64,000 bases of DNA from Saccharina japonica (lineage: Eukaryota; Sar; Phaeophyceae; Laminariales; Laminariaceae): contig MEHQ01003373.1 in NCBI GenBank assembly GCA_008828725.1, forward strand, positions 186,001 through 250,000, written 5' to 3'. Shown piece after piece: positions 59,576 through 64,000 of the stretch; the first letter of the stretch is position 1, and each line of letters starts with the position of its first letter. Below the pieces are notes generated by a model, which had not been told where the DNA came from, ran no database searches, and saw only the letters and a list, made by a program, of their open reading frames with translations. The position numbers and the translations under genes are program-made.

Positions 59576-60299
59576 GTGCGAAGGTTCCGGGTCTAACAAA
59601 ACAAAATAAAACGGCGTGAACTCCTGATGTCAAACACACTTACTTCTGACGAAATCCCTGAATCAGCCCACAGATCATTTACTTGAACTTTATTAATCAA
59701 TTAATAAATATATGATACAGCACATACCATACCTATCACATAATGTTGTACTGGTTTCTTGTTCACGCGATGCTCGCGCCTCCTGAAAACAGCTCCAACC
59801 GGACTCGGAACTAACCGTGGTTGGGTTCGGTTACTTCGCGAGGGGCATCAGTCATGTTGGAGTGATGTGCGTCTCCGGTGTTGGTGTGAATGTTGATACA
59901 TGAAAAGTCGTAAGGACTCGGTTTTGGGTCCAGTGTTAGTGGTGTGACCGTGAGGAGGGCAGTCTCGCGGGAGTGTGATGGTGCGGGCAGTTCGAGTTGC
60001 CAGCTGCTACTACTGCTGCCAGTGAAGATTCCATGTCCCACCTAGGCTCCCGACCTTCCAACGATGTATTTTAGAAAACCTTAGTTTCCCTCACGACCCT
60101 TCAACGGTGGGGCCTAGGAATCGTACGTGCGCTAGTGCCTATCAAATTATAGACTTATGTGTTCTTCACGTTAGTTTCTGAAATAATAAGGATAATCTGG
60201 TATCGATCTGTGATGGTGAAATGTAGCAAATATACCGTAAACGCAGGTCTTTAGATCCTTTCTTTGACTGCTCTGAATCAATATACACGTACAGTACAG

Positions 60300-60540
60300 G
60301 AACGTGGACCAATTGCTTACAAACAGGATATTGAAAACTGTATAGCTCACAGCACGGAACCACACTATAGACCTGACTACTTAGTGGCCGAAGGTCCTCT
60401 TCAAACGAAAACTTCCACGGAACCATGGAAGTGTTTTGATCTCGATGGAAGTAAATACGGTTTACTTCCATGAAATTATTTACACTTCCATGCATGTGTT
60501 TTCACTTTCATGGAAGTAACATGTTACGTTGCTTCCGCCG
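60300..60540 (+). repeat. Dispersed module copy 2 with ACTTCCATGGAAGT words
   Basis: CAGGATATTGAAAACTGTAT and TTAGTGGCCGAAGGTCCTCT match copy 1. It is followed by GGAACCATGGAAGTG and several ACTTCCATG palindromes. Confidence 0.6.
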
Positions 60541-60644
60541 TTTATGTTTTTCGGAATGTTTTATGTCGAGCTTTGTGTAGGAGCGGCTATATTGCTCAGC
60601 AATGACTCCTTGTTTATTATTACGGATTTTTTGGAGATCCATGT

Positions 60645-61499
60645 ACCGTAATCATGCGGGTTATCGCCCCCATCGGGGGGTTGGCACCCACCGGGGTTAT
60701 GGTACCAGGGTGCGATAAAAAACACAAGAAAACACATTTAACCCATTTAGAACCGAAAAAATGTCCCACACTAATTCCAAGTAGTTTGTCCCCAAAAACG
60801 GGGGACGGGTTCTTAGGGGGTTAATTGCATTCTCGCACCCCCATTGGGGTTATCGCACCGGGGTGCGATAACCCCGACATAAAGCCAAGATTGAGTGCTG
60901 CCGCAACGGGCCGTATGTATGTTCCTTTGAAATTACGTTCGGTGAAAGATCAACCACTCACGTATCATTATGGCACTGACGCAGTTCACGCGTTCAAATA
61001 CGGCACGTCAATCGTTTTATTTGCTGTCAACCCAACATACATACGGTACCTCGGTACCTACGGCGCTGCCGCCTAAAGCCGGGTCGATGCTCCAACTCGC
61101 CGACACGGCGTTTTGGGTGATGTAAGGTGTGTGTTGAGTATGCCGTACATCTGCAACAGAGTGAGTGGTAACTGGGATCAATAAGCCGCTGTGGTGGTAC
61201 TCGGTGTCGCACCCATCGCAGAGATCGCACCGGGGTGCATATATGCAGCACCGTTGCCTCAAGTATGGCCCTGTGTATTACGATTCAGCATCGCACCCAT
61301 CGGTGTTATCGCACCGGGGGTGCGTAAATACCAAGAACGGCATGATTTAATTGTGTTTCCGCACCCCCATCGGGGTTTTGGCACCCATCGGGGTTTTGGC
61401 ACCCATCGGGGTTATCGCACCGGGGTGCGATATAAAACACAAGAAAGAAACATTTTAAAACGCGTTCGCACCCGGTGCGATAACCCGCATGATTACGGT
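60645..61499. mobile_element. TIR element Q with TCGCACCGGGGTGCGA arrays (855 bp)
   Basis: Perfect 23-bp inverted ends (starting ACCGTAATCATGCGGG) lie at 60645-60667 and 61477-61499. Six copies of TCGCACC(G)GGGTGCGA-type palindromes occur, usually after CCCATCGGGGTTA, near 60706, 60853, 61223, 61307, 61412 and 61467. TTAA MITE B3 lies inside. No transposase, and no clear target duplication. Confidence 0.8.
60742..60820. mobile_element. TTAA hairpin MITE B, copy 3 (79 bp)
   Basis: TTAA at 60738-60741 and 60821-60824. Contains GTCCCACACTAATTCCAAGT. The unfilled counterpart GATTTAATTGTGTTTCCGCA at about 61345 within the same element Q shows the insertion directly. Confidence 0.88.
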
Positions 61500-61679
61500 T
61501 TTTACTTATTTTCAACGTTTTTTGGAAACAATATACCAGGTATTGATTTTAGTATGGAAACAAATATCTTGAAACTAGTCAGGGAAACATTATCTTAAAA
61601 TTATAATGGGAAAGGTTAAGGTTAAGGTTACTCATACAGTAGTGCAGAAGGTAAAGAGTCCACCACATTGTTTCACTTT

Positions 61680-62105
61680 TTGTACCTACTTTATGGAAGT
61701 TAAAGCTTGCTTCCATGTTTTTCCATGGAGGAAGCAAATTACCTTTCGTAAACACGCCCATGGAAGTAAAGAGTATTTCTTCCATGGAACGGAAGCAAAT
61801 GTCTGTTCCAAGAGGGCCTCCGGCCACTAGACAGATATTATAGGTGAGGTTCTGCGCTGCGCTCTGCACGGTTTTTAATATCCCGTTTGGAATTGGTCGA
61901 CGTATTGGTAATCGGGACGGGCCCACTTTGGGTGGGACAGTGTACCAAGTGGCATCGGGGGGTGAACTCATGGAAGCTTCTCTCGCTTCCATATGTTTAA
62001 CTTCCATGGAAGAAATGGAAGTGGAAAAACTTCCATTGAATTTGATTTATTCCGTGGAAAAAGTAAAAACAAAGATTTGAATACACTTTGATAGAAGTAA
62101 CAAAA
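61680..62105 (-). repeat. Dispersed module copy 3 with ACTTCCATGGAAGT words
   Basis: On the minus strand, AACGGGATATTAAAAACCGT and CTAGTGGCCGGAGGCCCTCT match copy 1 in the same order. GGAAGTAAA-type palindromes lie on both sides (61680-61800 and 61965-62100). It is the inverted counterpart of the 59.2 kb module. Confidence 0.6.
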
Positions 62106-62109
62106 CCAA

Positions 62110-62955
62110 ACGATGGCAGTAAACTTATATGACAAATACGTAATGTGGGAGATCGAGCAATACGGATGACACAGCCTGCAGCAGTAGCAGTATACCTGGC
62201 AGGTTCGAGTACGCACCGGAAATCTCTTGTCTATGCTGCTTCAATCTTGTTTCCGCAAGGATTCGCCGCTTGAATGGCTCCCCGAGTTTTTCTTTGTTAG
62301 ATTTTGTCTTGAATTTTGTGTCAAAGCGACTATCTCGCTCAGTTTTTGACTCGTTTTCGGTTCTGACCGAAATTCTGGTTATCCATTTGTTTCGACTCTT
62401 TGAAAACAAAATTTTGGTTTGAGTGTGCGAAAAACGATCTTGATATTATTGTGGATAAATATCTTGAAATCATTGTGCATTTTTGTATTTTGAATTTAGT
62501 GTGGGAAAGCTATTAATGTAGGCGCGACTCCGGGTGGGAAAGGCCTTCGAAGATGTTGTAAGCACCTCTTTTGGCGCGGATTCACTCCGATACCGGGGAC
62601 GGCGTGAATCGGCCCAGGGAGGGCGCCTTTTCCTGCCCCCCGCTCGCCGACTTTGACATTGGCGCCCGTTGTTTCGGTGGCTGATGCGTAGGTCGGGCGT
62701 GACGCGAGCGCAGTGCCGAGGGGGGTCGGGTGGTGCACGACAGAGCCGACGCCGTGCGGGGCATACCGAAGCCGGCATGGTCGTGAAGAGTCAAATCGTC
62801 ACCATCACCGTCGCCACGACATAAGCGTATTATATAATGAGGATTATGTCGCCGGTATACGCACACAGGCCGTATATGGGACTTATACTGCCTCAGAGTA
62901 CCTGGTCCAGCATACTGAATGAACACTTTGTTGAAAATCGTAAACCAATACCTAT
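62110..62955. other. No gene recognised
   Basis: GC-rich stretch at 62520-62770 with overlapping open frames on the minus strand. No domain was recognised. Confidence 0.35.
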
Positions 62956-62959
62956 ATAT

Positions 62960-63140
62960 TTAAAAAAATAAAAATCAACAGCTGTGAGATCGAGGATTTC
63001 GTCGAAACTCATCTTTGCTAGCTCAGTGTGATACTTCGATCGCGCGTACTTACGGGGTTTATATGTCCTCATGTAGGATGTACATCCCGTATGAGGGGGA
63101 CACAATCTGAGGCTGTAGGATACAGGGAGCGTGTGTCTAC
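62960..63140 (-). repeat. Repeat K, copy 3 (coding-like end)
   Basis: Minus strand reads KYHTELAKMSFDEILDLTAV followed by a T run. It matches copy 2 at 10849-11010 over GCGCGATCGAAGTAT, GATCGAGGATTT and the Cys-free end. An interspersed element of unknown family. Confidence 0.6.
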
Positions 63141-63149
63141 TTGTGGGGG

Positions 63150-64000
63150 GGGGGTGGTTCGCACGTAGCTTTGCCACTAATATTATATATCAGTATGAAG
63201 TAATACGTATGTATGTAGAAACTCCCGTATATGTTCGACAAAACGCAGTTCGTCGGCACAAAAAAAGCTCACAGAGGAACAAAAAATGAGAAAACAAGAG
63301 AAGAGGTATATCATAGGAGAGAGAGAGAGGGGGGGGCGGCGCTTTGGGGCTATTGAAGATATTTAGGCGTGAACACCTACATCTCTGATCAATGTCCATC
63401 GCCACTGCTGTAGCCGGATACGCAGCAGCAGGTGTCACTATACTGCTGCTGTAGCCGGGGACAGCGACAGGCAGCACTGGTACTGCTGTAGCCGGGGGAG
63501 GCAATAGGCTGTGCTGATTCCACCACTAGTAGCATGTTACAGTAGCCGAGCACAACTGTAGCACCGGCGACAATAAACGCGGCGCATCATGTTACGCTTC
63601 GACCAATATGCGGCATAACCCAACGGGTTGGTTTTGTCCTTCAGGAGATCCTAAAGTAGATATTGTTGTAACAAAAGGATTGGGTCTGAGCAGCTAGAGA
63701 GAGAGAGCGCGCGGGGCTGCCCCTCACCCTCTCATTCCTGTCACCACCACATCTAGACTCAGATGGCTATTGTAATGCAAGTTTATTTGCGCAATAAGCG
63801 ACCCTTTTATCATCGGTGGAATACCATCTGTCCAACACCAGCAGCATGGCATCATGCTGCTGCATGTGCCCGCCTGTGTGACCACCCGCCAACGGTGTAA
63901 ACACTATGTCTGAATAGGTTATGAGCCTCGGTATTCAGCAAGGGACACACATCTAAGGTTTCTCGAGAGACGACGTCCACGGCGGATCCAAAACGAGCTG
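63150..64000. other. No gene seen; CTGCTGTAGCCGG repeats
   Basis: A (GA)n tract lies at 63320-63332. ACTGCTGTAGCCGG(G) recurs at about 63403, 63446 and 63483. A further GAGAGA tract lies near 63698. No conserved protein. Confidence 0.5.

Noticed and set aside
1-64000. Retroviral, LTR-retrotransposon, Polinton or other capsid-bearing elements, and toxin genes
   Set aside because: I looked for integrase, protease, capsid, polymerase B and long direct terminal repeats and recognised none. The DDE gene at 31.4-33.8 kb is a plain DNA transposon.
1-64000. CRISPR arrays, operons or bacterial gene clusters
   Set aside because: The tandem repeats found are minisatellites with degenerate units and no spacers. 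Genes are split by spliceosomal introns.

Overview
The window is eukaryotic nuclear DNA. Its recognisable genes are split by GT-AG introns, gene density is low, and most of the sequence is mobile-element debris, minisatellites and short palindromes. A repeat-rich alga or other protist fits, but no rRNA, organelle or marker gene fixes the lineage.

Host genes: three paralogous class 3 lipase genes. Copy C (+) runs off the left edge, leaving its last two exons (62-799). Copy A (+) spans 23266-28338 in six exons. Copy B (-) spans 43091-38401 in six exons and faces A tail to tail. A and B share every intron position and phase, with identical lengths for exons 2 to 5. The catalytic Ser, Asp and His and the FRGT strand are visible in both. 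The only other host-gene candidate is an Ala/Pro/Glu-repeat first exon near 13.2 kb.

Mobile elements: 30701-34345 holds a structurally complete pogo-like (Tc1/mariner, DDE_1) transposon. It has TA duplications, terminal inverted repeats (TIRs) and a two-exon transposase gene that starts on GTG. Around it are non-autonomous families, several confirmed by target-site duplications (TSDs) or by an uninterrupted copy elsewhere in the window: a 246-248 bp family with 4-bp TSDs; an 89-bp TTAA hairpin family (piggyBac-like); a 175-bp TA family whose ends resemble the pogo-like ends; a Tourist/Harbinger-like element with TAA duplications nested in one 175-bp copy; two Mutator-like elements with 9-bp duplications; and a hAT-like element with an 8-bp duplication. 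tRNA-derived SINEs and decayed LINE 3' ends are also present.

Layout: 0-1 kb lipase C; 1-23 kb repeats, Mutator-like element 1, SINEs, Ala/Pro exon, LINE tails; 23-28 kb lipase A; 28-38 kb pogo-like element and minisatellites; 38-43 kb lipase B; 44-54 kb SINE, Mutator-like element 2, MITEs, LINE; 54-64 kb hAT-like element and arrays of short palindromes. Two short words, TACCAGGTA and TACAGCAGTA, recur across the window far above chance. No retrovirus, LTR element, Polinton or toxin gene was recognised.
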